Shown: positions 1 to 7,696 of the stretch, piece by piece
How the letters are laid out: every line of letters begins with the position of its first letter
Numbering within the stretch: position 1 is the stretch's first letter
Origin: an uncultured Alphaproteobacteria bacterium
Lineage (GTDB): Bacteria; Pseudomonadota; Alphaproteobacteria; UBA9655
Reading direction: 5' to 3'
DNA: 57,487 nt
NCBI GenBank assembly: GCA_937967795.1
Contig: CALBSK010000063.1
Span: 1-57,487, forward strand
Made by a program: the position numbers and the translations under genes
The notes under the pieces: model-generated
What the model saw: only the letters and a program-made list of their open reading frames with translations
Told to the model about the DNA's origin: nothing
Database searches by the model: none

Positions 1-48
1 GAGTTGTTGAGAAAGATACTCAAGTTGAGCTATTGTCATTTTAGCCAT
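1..48 (-). CDS. Start of an unidentified gene running off the left edge
   Basis: Sixteen codons are open from an ATG whose complement lies at 46-48 to the window edge, encoding MAKMTIAQLEYLSQQL. A GGAG Shine-Dalgarno-like motif lies about 8 nt upstream. The peptide is amphipathic and could begin a coiled coil or a small HTH protein, but it is too short to assign. It would be transcribed away from the AbiEi-like gene at 269. Confidence 0.4.
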   Translation of the reverse strand, partial: MAKMTIAQLEYLSQQL

Positions 49-268
49 GATAGATATCTCCATATCTTTTGTGGTTAGCGGCGGTCAAGTGTTCGAGCAT
101 TTGCCCGTCGCGCCAGCCCGATATGAGCTAGCTTTTTTATTTTAAAGGCTTATTTCTAAAAGGCAAGATATTTTTGCATTTTATTATCCTTTATAAATCA
201 ATATATAAGGGAGCAAGCGCTCGTTTTTATGATTTGCAAAACATATTATACTTTGATATGTTACAAAA

Positions 269-1102
269 ATGATAGAAGAAGATATCTCTCTCAAAACTCT
301 TAGTGCTTATGCTAACGCTCTTCAAAAACAAGGAAAAATTTCATTTCGACTAGATGAAGCCGCATCAACGTTAGGAATAACCCTTGTTGCAGCACGTCTT
401 TCTGCCCATAGACTTTCTAAAAAGAAACGCATTTTTAGAGCGTATCGCAATTTTTATATTATTGTTCCTTTGGAATACCAAAATATGGGGTGTCCTCCCC
501 CTAATTGGTTTATTGCGCCTCTCATGGAACATATGGGCACAAACTATTATGTGGGCCTCTTATCAGCAGCAGCTCTTCATGGAGCAACTCATCAACAACC
601 TATGATCTTTCAGGTAGTGACATCGAAATATCCGAGGGTCATCCATGTGCCCAGTATGGATATCCATGTATACCAAAGCCGTTATATTTATGAGAGAGGG
701 ATTGAGCAAAAGAAAACTCCCACAGGTTTTATCAATGTCTCGACGCCAGAACTAACGGCATTTGACCTGGTTCGCTATCCACGTGCTTCCGACCATTACC
801 AGCACATCGCAATGGTTCTAACAGAGCTGGGCGAGCACCTACGACCGAAGAGATTGGCGACCCTTGTGAGAGGAATATGTCAGGAACACGGGGAATGGAT
901 ATACGGGCAAAGACTTGGCTACCTTTTAGATTGTGTGGGTTTTCAAGAAAGCGCCGATTCTTTAGCGGAATATATTCTTAAATACCAACCTAGCTTTGGC
1001 TATCTGATCCCGGGTCGCCCGGATACAGCATTTGAAAAAAGCGAGCGTTGGCGTTTATATATCAATGATAAAATTGAGGCAGAGATGGAAGTGAAGGAAT
1101 AA
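269..1102 (+). CDS. AbiEi-like antitoxin / transcriptional regulator
   Basis: A 277-aa protein resembling AbiEi antitoxins of type IV toxin-antitoxin systems. An N-terminal winged-helix-like part (about residues 8-65) is followed by a mixed alpha/beta C-terminal region. The pattern 'GLLSAAALHGATHQQP' and the later 'VSTPELTAFDLVRYP' are typical of the family. In known systems AbiEi represses its own promoter and counteracts AbiEii, a nucleotidyltransferase toxin. No AbiEii follows here: the next gene, two bases after the stop, is a DUF1016 nuclease. The two form an operon, so this protein may have been re-paired with another effector. Family assignment rests on motif recognition; the partnership is inferred. 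Confidence 0.75.
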   Translation: MIEEDISLKTLSAYANALQKQGKISFRLDEAASTLGITLVAARLSAHRLSKKKRIFRAYRNFYIIVPLEYQNMGCPPPNWFIAPLMEHMGTNYYVGLLSAAALHGATHQQPMIFQVVTSKYPRVIHVPSMDIHVYQSRYIYERGIEQKKTPTGFINVSTPELTAFDLVRYPRASDHYQHIAMVLTELGEHLRPKRLATLVRGICQEHGEWIYGQRLGYLLDCVGFQESADSLAEYILKYQPSFGYLIPGRPDTAFEKSERWRLYINDKIEAEMEVKE

Positions 1103-1104
1103 AA

Positions 1105-2142
1105 ATGCCAGCTAAAGCCAAAAAGGACACACTCGTCAAAAATTATCATCATGATTTTTCTCATGTTTTAAATATCATCAACAAAGCAAAAGAAAAAGTA
1201 TGGCAACAAGTCAATCACTCTCTTATCAGTCTTTATTGGAGCATCGGAAAATATGTCAGCGAAAAGGCGCTTACAGAAGGTTGGGGGCAAAGTGTTGTTG
1301 AAGAGCTATCCTCCTATATTTCATTAGATAATCCCAATCAAAAAGGATTCTCCGCCCGCAACATATGGCGAATGAAGAAATTTTATGAGACATATCAAGG
1401 GATTGAAAATCTGTCAGCAGTGCTGACAGAAATTACTTGGACAAATCACCTTCATATTCTTTCAAAAACAAAGTCACTGGAAGAGAAAGAGTTTTACTTA
1501 CAACTTACGGCTACAAACCGCTATTCTGAGCGTGATCTAGCCAGAATTATAGATACTTCCACCTATGAGCGGACAAAGATCGCCGATAAAACAAGGTCTT
1601 CAGCGCTGGCGTCTTTTCCTACGAATACTCAAGGAATTTTCAAAGACAGTTATGTTTTCGAATTTATAACAATTCCTGACAATGGCAAGGAAGAAGACTT
1701 GCGCAAAGGACTTATTCAGAATCTGAAGAAATTCCTCATTGAAATGGGGCCGGATTATAGCCTCATTGGAGAGGAGTACATTTTACAAGTTGGGTTAAAA
1801 GACTTTCGAATTGATATCTTAATGCACCATAGGGGGCTAAATTGTCTTGTTGCTATTGAGCTTAAAGTGACTGACTTTCGTCCAGAATATATTGGAAAAT
1901 TACAGTTTTACCTTGAAGCTCTGGATCGCGACGTCAAGAAACCACATGAAAACCCCAGTATTGGCATTCTCATCTGTAAGACAAAAGATGAGGAAGTGGT
2001 TCAGTATGCTTTAGCTCGGAATGTTTCTCCCACAATGATTGCAGAATACGAAACAAAGTTAATCGATAAAAAGATCCTTCAGAAAAAGCTGCATGACCTA
2101 TCGGAATCTATTGATTCTCTTTTTCTTTTAGAGAATGAGTAG
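1105..2142 (+). CDS. DUF1016 (YhcG family) PD-(D/E)XK nuclease
   Basis: A 345-aa protein with the DUF1016 architecture. The N-terminal DUF1016_N helical part (about 10-165) contains 'SLYWSIGKYVSEK' and 'GFSARNIWRMKKFYE'. The C-terminal YhcG nuclease domain (about 180-335) carries a PD-(D/E)XK-like site: D237 in 'DFRID' followed by E252-x-K254 in 'AIELK'. Family members are found near restriction-modification and defence genes; a nuclease role is likely but substrates are poorly known. It starts two bases after the AbiEi-like stop and probably shares its promoter. The catalytic residues look intact. Confidence 0.85.
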   Translation: MPAKAKKDTLVKNYHHDFSHVLNIINKAKEKVWQQVNHSLISLYWSIGKYVSEKALTEGWGQSVVEELSSYISLDNPNQKGFSARNIWRMKKFYETYQGIENLSAVLTEITWTNHLHILSKTKSLEEKEFYLQLTATNRYSERDLARIIDTSTYERTKIADKTRSSALASFPTNTQGIFKDSYVFEFITIPDNGKEEDLRKGLIQNLKKFLIEMGPDYSLIGEEYILQVGLKDFRIDILMHHRGLNCLVAIELKVTDFRPEYIGKLQFYLEALDRDVKKPHENPSIGILICKTKDEEVVQYALARNVSPTMIAEYETKLIDKKILQKKLHDLSESIDSLFLLENE

Positions 2143-2207
2143 GAAGGTGAGGTGAAATGCGCGTAACCTATTCAACATACACGAGTCCGAGCCCAATTGG
2201 TTGAACT

Positions 2208-2780
2208 TCAATTCAGCGTAGGAAAATTCTGCCTCTCTAGAGTCGCTAATGCTGTTTGGATTTTTTGAGCAAGCCAGCCCTGGTGGAGGTCATCTTCAGT
2301 CAGGGTGGATAAGATAGAGATGAAGGCATCCAAGTAAGCAATCCTCTGTGCTTGAGCAGGAGTTAGGCCCCCATCATATTCAGCAATGGCAAGGCGTTCT
2401 TCAAAATCGTATTGGAGAGAATCTTTATCAAATGGTCCCTGGGCAGGAACTGACACTACTGATACATTCGTTTTTGGGTCCAATCTGTCAGTTCCATTGA
2501 ATTCATAAAGAAAGTTATCTGCCTCACTTTTGCAGTCAACCTTAGCATTTGTTCCACAAGCAGAGGAGCTTTGAGGCATAGGTGGAACAGGTTTTAGGAC
2601 TCTCGTTCCCTGTTTGTTCCGTTCCCTGTTCCGCTCTAAAACCTTGTTTGCCAAGGCTTTTAGAGAGTTTGTTCCATCAGTGTTCCCCAGGGTGTTCCGC
2701 ATGGCTTGGTTTTGTTCCACTGTTCCACTCCTTAGGGAATGGAACGGTGGAACAGAGGAGGGATGAGAAGGAAATATCAT
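2208..2780 (-). CDS. Unknown protein encoded after the RepA-like ATPase
   Basis: A 190-aa protein I do not recognise. The first 75 residues are rich in Ser, Pro, Asn, Gln and Thr and look disordered, with a basic patch 'LERNRERNKQGTR'. The C-terminal part (about 120-190) is predicted helical ('FEERLAIAEYDGGLTPAQAQ'). Its start overlaps the end of the ATPase gene by 4 bp, indicating translational coupling and a likely role in element replication or control. The coding DNA of the N-terminal part is unusually dense in GTTCC/GGAAC pentamers, which may explain the odd residue composition. Confidence 0.6.
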   Translation of the reverse strand: MIFPSHPSSVPPFHSLRSGTVEQNQAMRNTLGNTDGTNSLKALANKVLERNRERNKQGTRVLKPVPPMPQSSSACGTNAKVDCKSEADNFLYEFNGTDRLDPKTNVSVVSVPAQGPFDKDSLQYDFEERLAIAEYDGGLTPAQAQRIAYLDAFISILSTLTEDDLHQGWLAQKIQTALATLERQNFPTLN

Positions 2781-3757
2781 TGGACCTTGCCCTCCTCTTT
2801 GGCGCGTTTGACCCAGCGATTCACCGTGCCGAGACCAAGCCCGAGTTCCTGTGCTATCTCCCTTTGTTTCAAGCCGTCTTTATGAAGGTTTATGAGTCTA
2901 TTTAATTGAAGGTCCTCCATTTCCTGGACTTGCCAAGACATTTTCCCATTTTCCCCCTTTAACCAAGCTTCAAAGGGACTTGCCTCGTCTCCATAAAAAC
3001 CACGCGCTTTTTCATAATGAACTTCAAAGCGGGCGCCTTCTTTTGGGTCATAATCATTTGGTTTACGAAGAACAATAACTGTATCCAAAATATCTTCTTT
3101 TTTAGATGTTCCTCGCTGATTTCCCCCCTTGCCTGCGTGATGAACAAAAAGAACTGATATGCCTGCCTTCCGCAGCTTCAACAACCAGCCCTGCAAGGGG
3201 TTCCAACTTTCAGATTCATTCTCTCTGCCGCTCCTGCACAAGGAGGAAAGGTTGTCTAAGATTAGCAGATTGGTTCCTTTTAAATGAGGTTCCAGCCATT
3301 CTTGGCCTGAAGGGTTGGAGAGGTCAGGAATCCCTAATTCTTGGTAGTCTGGTGTGATAATTTTTAAGTTATCAACATCTTCTAATTCTTTTTCTGAGCT
3401 GGCAATAATATTAGATAATCTCTCTTGCAAAGTGCTGGCAGGCATTTCTCCATCTACGAACAAAACCTTGCGAGGTTTCTCACACTGCCATTTATTGCCA
3501 AACATCTTATCCCCACAAGCAATCGTATAGGCCATCCAAAGCGCAACATGGGTCTTCCCAATCCCCCGGGGTGCGTAGAGCATCACCAGTCCCTGTTCCG
3601 GCAAAATGGGATTGAGGATCATCTCACGTGGAGGGATTTCTAATTCCAAGAGTTCCCTCACATTCAAGGAACGTAAAGGAGACCTTGTTTGTTCCATCTG
3701 AAGAGCGATATATGGCTCCGCTCGATGGATTCTTTCTTGTACATTGATGACGCTCAT
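2777..3757 (-). CDS. RepA-like AAA ATPase / helicase with C-terminal HTH
   Basis: A 326-aa RecA-fold ATPase of the RepA/phage replicative helicase type. Walker A is 'YAPRGIGKTH' (about residue 60) and a Walker B-like strand is 'LLILDNLSSL' (about 170). The region 'VLFVHHAGKGGNQRGTSKKE' resembles the sensor segment of these proteins. The last 50 residues form a helix-turn-helix ('QREIAQELGLGLGTVNRW'). Such proteins usually unwind the origin of small plasmids and phage satellites, powered by ATP. The gene overlaps both neighbours by 4 bp, directly after the primase, giving a primase-helicase module. The exact helicase role is inferred. Confidence 0.8.
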   Translation of the reverse strand: MSVINVQERIHRAEPYIALQMEQTRSPLRSLNVRELLELEIPPREMILNPILPEQGLVMLYAPRGIGKTHVALWMAYTIACGDKMFGNKWQCEKPRKVLFVDGEMPASTLQERLSNIIASSEKELEDVDNLKIITPDYQELGIPDLSNPSGQEWLEPHLKGTNLLILDNLSSLCRSGRENESESWNPLQGWLLKLRKAGISVLFVHHAGKGGNQRGTSKKEDILDTVIVLRKPNDYDPKEGARFEVHYEKARGFYGDEASPFEAWLKGENGKMSWQVQEMEDLQLNRLINLHKDGLKQREIAQELGLGLGTVNRWVKRAKEEGKVQ

Positions 3758-4626
3758 ATTTGTCCCCTTAAGACATCATTGAAATCTTGACCTTGAGGGG
3801 ATAGTGCAATACGAACGCCATACCCAGCTCTATGTAATCTTTCTGCTAATTTATCTGCGGCATTTTGTCCTGCACCATCCCCATCAACACTGATGATGAT
3901 TTCTTGGGTGATCTCCAGGGGAGGCACGACAATCTCCATCATCCCAGATGTGGAAAGACAGGACCAAGTGGGTATGTTGGTTGCACAAAAACAGCTCAGG
4001 GCTGTTTCGATGCCCTCTGCAAGAATTAGCTGTGAGCCTGGAGAGGCAAGCCTTACAGCTCCTCCCTTTATAGAGCCCAACATCATCTTATTCGGGCATA
4101 GAGAGGCCTTGCCCGATCCATCTACAGTGAGATACGTCCTATGCACGCCAGAGATAATTTTGCTAGGCCACTTGGTAACGGCGGCGACCATGGCAGGATG
4201 ATATGTTCTGGAGGGATGAAAGAGGGTGGGATGAAACTTAAGAACTGGGGGAATCATTCCCTGATAGCCTCGTCCCTTCAAATAAGTCTGAACAGGGGAA
4301 TCTTCTGCGGAGAAGGTTTCACGCCATATCCGCAAAACCATCTCATCTGGCGCTTTAGGTGGCTTAAGTGGGATATACTGGTAGTTTTCATTCCCTTGAA
4401 TAAGCCTCCCATTTTCCAACATCCCTCTCTTGCGCAGAGCAAACATAATGTCTGAAAATGAACACCCCGCATAACAATGAGCTAATAATGTCCCACCCTC
4501 GCTTAAGGATAAAGAGAGGCTGGGATTATGATCATCATGGGCAGGACAAAGGCATGACCAACCATTCCTGGTGCGCGTTGCTTTACCCAGCTGGTGTGCG
4601 ATCCAGTCAATAGGGGGAGACATCAT
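3754..4626 (-). CDS. Toprim-domain primase with zinc-finger-like N-terminus
   Basis: A 290-aa primase-like protein of phage and plasmid elements. The N-terminus has a compact zinc-binding pattern, C25-x-C27-x2-H30 then C51-x3-C55 ('CLCPAH ... CYAGC'). The C-terminal Toprim domain shows the conserved Glu in 'LILAEGIETAL' and the acidic 'SVDGDGAGQNAA' segment that binds metal. These proteins make RNA primers at the element's origin. A strong AGGAGGTG ribosome binding site 7 nt before the ATG fixes the start. The 3' end overlaps the RepA-like gene by 4 bp, so the pair is co-translated. Confidence 0.82.
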   Translation of the reverse strand: MMSPPIDWIAHQLGKATRTRNGWSCLCPAHDDHNPSLSLSLSEGGTLLAHCYAGCSFSDIMFALRKRGMLENGRLIQGNENYQYIPLKPPKAPDEMVLRIWRETFSAEDSPVQTYLKGRGYQGMIPPVLKFHPTLFHPSRTYHPAMVAAVTKWPSKIISGVHRTYLTVDGSGKASLCPNKMMLGSIKGGAVRLASPGSQLILAEGIETALSCFCATNIPTWSCLSTSGMMEIVVPPLEITQEIIISVDGDGAGQNAADKLAERLHRAGYGVRIALSPQGQDFNDVLRGQI

Positions 4627-4730
4627 TTTGACACCTCCTTAGACCGAATACGGATACGCCTTTTTGAGCGAGCACAAATCAGTTGATCCCTATGGGTAAC
4701 AATGTTAGAAATAAAATACGAAAGCTTAAT

Positions 4731-4757
4731 AAGCCCCTTCCCACCACGGAGGGGCTT
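4731..4757. terminator. Inverted repeat between the AlpA-like and primase genes
   Basis: An 8-bp perfect stem, AAGCCCCT / AGGGGCTT (4731-4738 with 4750-4757), encloses an 11-nt loop. A T-rich stretch follows on the plus strand only, so it reads best as a terminator against plus-strand transcription. It could instead attenuate minus-strand transcription from the AlpA-like gene into the primase gene. Confidence 0.5.
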
Positions 4758-4774
4758 TTCTCGTTTTCCCTTCC

Positions 4775-5008
4775 TCATTGCATTTCTCCATTTTGGGCTT
4801 CAATCCAACGAGCAAAAGCGCTTTTAGAGATGAGGATCTTCCGCCCTATCCGACGGATACAACTGTTAAAGCCGTTGTATTTAGCTCGGAAAATAAGGGC
4901 TCGAATCCCTCCTTCTGTGAAGGCCGGGTTACTCGTGGTGAGTTGTCTGATGGTGACGAAATCATCCACATTTATAGAGGGTTGTGTAGATTGGTTATGA
5001 ATTTGCAT
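4775..5008 (-). CDS. AlpA/excisionase-like HTH regulator
   Basis: A 77-aa small DNA-binding protein. After a short N-terminal tail, residues about 15-72 fit a MerR/AlpA-type winged helix ('FVTIRQLTTSNPAFTEGGIR ... RRIGRKILISKSAFARWIEA'), with the basic 'GRKILI' wing followed by the terminal helix. AlpA-like proteins activate excision or expression of P4-like islands, which fits its place between the integrase block and the replication genes. An AGGAG lies 7 nt before the ATG. Target sites cannot be deduced here. Confidence 0.75.
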   Translation of the reverse strand: MQIHNQSTQPSINVDDFVTIRQLTTSNPAFTEGGIRALIFRAKYNGFNSCIRRIGRKILISKSAFARWIEAQNGEMQ

Positions 5009-5110
5009 TCTTTTTACTCCTTTGAGTTATAAGAAGCAGCACAATTGCCGCCTCCTCATGGAGTAAACGTTAATTCCGAAAGGAAAAAAATCGTTAAAGG
5101 GGTCAGGACA

Positions 5111-5135
5111 AAAGGGGGAAACCCATTCCCCCTTT
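5111..5135 (-). terminator. Terminator-like hairpin after the 332-aa gene
   Basis: A 10-bp stem, AAAGGGGGAA / TTCCCCCTTT (5111-5120 with 5126-5135), has a 5-nt loop and is followed by a short T run on the minus strand. It lies about 50 bp after the stop of the 5185-6183 gene, so it probably ends the integrase-unknown transcript. Confidence 0.6.
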
Positions 5136-5184
5136 AAAATATGTTTAAATTCAATAGGATACGTGAAGGCGATTTCCGATGGGG

Positions 5185-6183
5185 TCACCCCTTATGTTTT
5201 GCTCGCCCTTGTTGCGATTCAGGTAAACGTACCAAGGTCGCCATCGCATCGGCTAGTTTTTGGCTGGGAGGAGTAATCTTATGATCAGCTAGTTTTTTCT
5301 CAAATACAGCGGCTATGGCCTCTTTTTTTCCCTGATTTTCTCTTGAAAGTTCGAGCTCCCTTATAACCTCTTGCATCATCTCTAAGTAGGGCGTGGTATA
5401 TCCCGAAGAAATCGCAGGTTCTGTATGTAAAGTGAGAAGATACTCATCAAGCACAGGATGATAATCAATCCCCTTCTTCTTTGCCCACTCCAACCCCTTT
5501 TGAGGCTTTAGGGTACTTTGCGCCCAGTTGCTACGATCAACATGGATAAGTTCAAAAGCCCCTGCAAGAATAGCGGCTTTTACCAAGGGCAAGTTCTTCT
5601 CATAAAGGTCTGATCTCGTAAAGATGCGAGAAAGCCTATCAGGAAGATAGCTTTCTGGATTGTCAGATTTCAAATCTAAGACTTCTGGATCTGAGTGACT
5701 GATATAAGCGCAAAGTTGATGTGCGGTCCAAGAATCAAAAGAAGAGCAATTTTTATACAATTCTCTGACCTGAGAAAGGTCATCTAATATTAAATTTTCT
5801 CCAGTGACTTCTTTATAAGCTTCATAAAGTGCGTCCGAAAAGTAGGAGATGTATTGATACATAAGTTTTACAAATTGGGGGCGAGCTCTAATAAAATATT
5901 GCAACATATAAGGATCGTAAGGATTTGCTTCAAGCGTGACAACGCCATCTACGGTTACAATACCATCTAAAGCGGTAACTGAGATCTCGGCAAGCTTCGT
6001 GTTCACTATCAGCTTATGTTCAAAGTGTTTTTTTTGCTCATCGTCTAAAGGTCCAAATATATCGAGGTTGAAGAGTATCTCACTCAATCCTCTTGAAACG
6101 TTTATCTCTGTATTGTCACATAGCCACTTTTTGTAAGACTCGACCTCATTCTCATGCACTACTCTTAAAGCCGATTTATTCAC
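5185..6183 (-). CDS. Unknown protein translationally coupled to the integrase
   Basis: A 332-aa protein I do not recognise. It has no signal peptide, no membrane segment and no clear catalytic motif, and appears mostly alpha-helical with a Lys/Glu/Gln-rich C-terminus ('RELELSRENQGKKEAIAAVF'). Its ATG overlaps the end of the integrase gene by 4 bp, so it is probably made together with the recombinase. It could be a recombination accessory factor or element cargo; the sequence does not decide. Confidence 0.7.
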   Translation of the reverse strand: MNKSALRVVHENEVESYKKWLCDNTEINVSRGLSEILFNLDIFGPLDDEQKKHFEHKLIVNTKLAEISVTALDGIVTVDGVVTLEANPYDPYMLQYFIRARPQFVKLMYQYISYFSDALYEAYKEVTGENLILDDLSQVRELYKNCSSFDSWTAHQLCAYISHSDPEVLDLKSDNPESYLPDRLSRIFTRSDLYEKNLPLVKAAILAGAFELIHVDRSNWAQSTLKPQKGLEWAKKKGIDYHPVLDEYLLTLHTEPAISSGYTTPYLEMMQEVIRELELSRENQGKKEAIAAVFEKKLADHKITPPSQKLADAMATLVRLPESQQGRAKHKG

Positions 6184-7259
6184 CCAAAGATCCTTTCGTT
6201 CATACTTTGGACAACTTTAGCTGTGTGCGCTTCACTCAGGTGGGCGTAGCGTTTCACCATTTGAAGAGTCTTGTGACCTAATACCTCAGCGATTTCAGCA
6301 AGGGAAGCGCCATTCATTGCCAGATAACTAGCACAACTATGACGAAGGTCGTGAAATCGAAAGTCTTCAACATTTGCTTTTTTTAAAACTGATACCCAAG
6401 AAGTCCGACTATTCCAAGGTCTCATGCGGTTGAAAGGAGAAGGAAAAACTAAGTCAGAATCTATGTTTCTGTTGTTGTGATAAGCTTCCATCAACTGAAG
6501 CGCATAGTGCATTAAAGGTAAAAGACGCCGTTCTTTGTTTTTTGTGTCATGCAAAGTAATGACCTTGCGATCCCAGTCTATATCGTCCCAGCGTAACTTA
6601 ATAAGCTCTCCATATCTTGCTCCTGTACTTAAAGCTAAAACAACAAGTGTATGAAGATAAGGATTCGTTGAGACTTTGCAGGCTTCCAACAGTCTCTCCC
6701 GTTCCTCATCGCTCAGGCAACGAACGCGCCCCCTAGGCTCAGGTAGGTTAGAGATTTTCCTCATGGGATTCTCCTCTATCCATTCCCACTCATTGGCCGC
6801 TATAGTGAGAGCATGGCCTAAGGCCATCATATATCGATTGACAGTAGCAGGGCTGCGTTGTGCAATGTTTCTGCTTTTAGAAGTATTTCTGCCGGTGGAA
6901 CTAAGAAGCTTATCTCGCTGCTCGATAATGAGCGCCCTGGTGAGATCAGACAAAAGATAGGTGCCAATCTCCTTCTTCCACCAATTCAGTAGCTTTTTAA
7001 CATCCACAAAACGCTTAGGATTTTTCTTCTCAATTTCACGAAGATACCGATCAATAAAATCTTCAATGGTATGCTTCTTAGCTTCTGCAGTCTTAAAGTA
7101 TTTACCCTCTCTTATGCTAGCCTCAGTTTGTTTCGCCCATTCTTTTGCGTCCGTTTTACGTTCAAAAGTGGCAGATTGAGATGGGAAGCCTTTTAGACGG
7201 ATCTTCGCCCTGTATCCTGTTATCCCATCAGCGCTGCGTCGTGTTTCGATCGTCGCCAT
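6180..7259 (-). CDS. Tyrosine recombinase (phage-type integrase)
   Basis: A 359-aa site-specific integrase that would join and cut the element at tRNA-Ser. The N-terminal arm-binding domain (about 1-60), the SAM-like core-binding domain (about 65-165, rich in basic residues) and the catalytic domain are all present. Active-site residues R215 ('TGARYGELIKLRW'), H303-x2-R306 ('FHDLRHSCA'), H329 ('LGHKT') and Y338 ('RYAHLS') are intact. The gene lies 300 bp from the 3' end of the tRNA, with an inverted repeat array between them. The enzyme looks functional. Confidence 0.93.
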   Translation of the reverse strand: MATIETRRSADGITGYRAKIRLKGFPSQSATFERKTDAKEWAKQTEASIREGKYFKTAEAKKHTIEDFIDRYLREIEKKNPKRFVDVKKLLNWWKKEIGTYLLSDLTRALIIEQRDKLLSSTGRNTSKSRNIAQRSPATVNRYMMALGHALTIAANEWEWIEENPMRKISNLPEPRGRVRCLSDEERERLLEACKVSTNPYLHTLVVLALSTGARYGELIKLRWDDIDWDRKVITLHDTKNKERRLLPLMHYALQLMEAYHNNRNIDSDLVFPSPFNRMRPWNSRTSWVSVLKKANVEDFRFHDLRHSCASYLAMNGASLAEIAEVLGHKTLQMVKRYAHLSEAHTAKVVQSMNERIFG

Positions 7260-7386
7260 CGTCCATCCCTCATTGACGAGAGGAGTCTATAGCGAAACAT
7301 AAACAATGGCAACAGGACTTAAACCGCTAGATAGTTTTATATTTTTGTAGGAAGCCTGCAAAAACATACGATCTTTATTGTGGTGT

Positions 7387-7513
7387 GGGACATTATTGGG
7401 ACAGTTCGCAAAAATTTACGGGAGAAAACTCTGAGATTTAGGAGTGAATAAAGGAGCATCAATGACTCTCATCAGATCTCATTTGTTATTCTCAACTGTC
7501 CCGTGAGTGTCCC
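7387..7513. repeat. Paired inverted/direct repeats between integrase and tRNA-Ser
   Basis: GGGACA-N5-GGGACAG (7387-7404) is mirrored 91 bp away by CTGTCCC-N5-TGTCCC (7496-7513). Each arm is a tandem pair of the same hexamer with the same 5-nt gap, and the two arms are inverted copies. Position and form suggest arm-type binding sites for the integrase or excisionase. Nothing else is seen in the 300-bp gap 7260-7561. Confidence 0.6.
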
Positions 7514-7561
7514 ATGGAGTCATTTTAAGGAGAAAATTTCTTATCAAAAATCCCTAGAAAA

Positions 7562-7653
7562 TGGCGGAGGGGATGGGATTCGAACCCACGATACAGTTTA
7601 ACCCGTATAACGGTTTAGCAAACCGCCGCCTTCAGCCGCTCGGCCACCCCTCC
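7562..7653 (-). tRNA. tRNA-Ser (anticodon GCU)
   Basis: A complete class II tRNA. The acceptor arm GGAGGGG pairs with CCCCTCC, followed by discriminator G and an encoded CCA. The anticodon loop TTGCTAA gives anticodon GCU (serine, AGC/AGU codons). A long variable arm and the T loop GGTTCGAATCC are present. The 3' end faces the integrase gene and is the likely attachment site of the element. Confidence 0.97.
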
Positions 7654-7696
7654 TAATGAGTATTTTTAATTTTCTAGCCGGCTATGAGGGCTTCTG

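Larger units (their letters stand above)
2208..7575 (-). mobile_element. Integrative element inserted at tRNA-Ser (left end unresolved)
   Basis: A block of six minus-strand genes (integrase, unknown, AlpA-like, primase, ATPase, unknown) lies against the 3' end of tRNA-Ser(GCU), the usual arrangement of a tRNA-integrated element. Several genes overlap by 4 bp. The 3' end of the tRNA is the expected attachment site. I found no second copy of it in the window, so the left boundary may lie beyond position 1. The AbiEi/DUF1016 pair may be cargo of the same element. No capsid, tail or conjugation genes are seen, so it looks like a satellite or plasmid-like element. Confidence 0.7.

Noticed and set aside
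2605..2619. Exact GTTC-N7-GTTC as an SOS box
   Set aside because: It is inside a coding region dense in GTTCC and not placed before any start codon.
4905..4922. GGGCTCGAATCCC resembling a tRNA T-arm, a possible second attachment site
   Set aside because: It lies inside the AlpA-like coding sequence, shares only about 12 bases with tRNA-Ser and has no further tRNA 3' end match.
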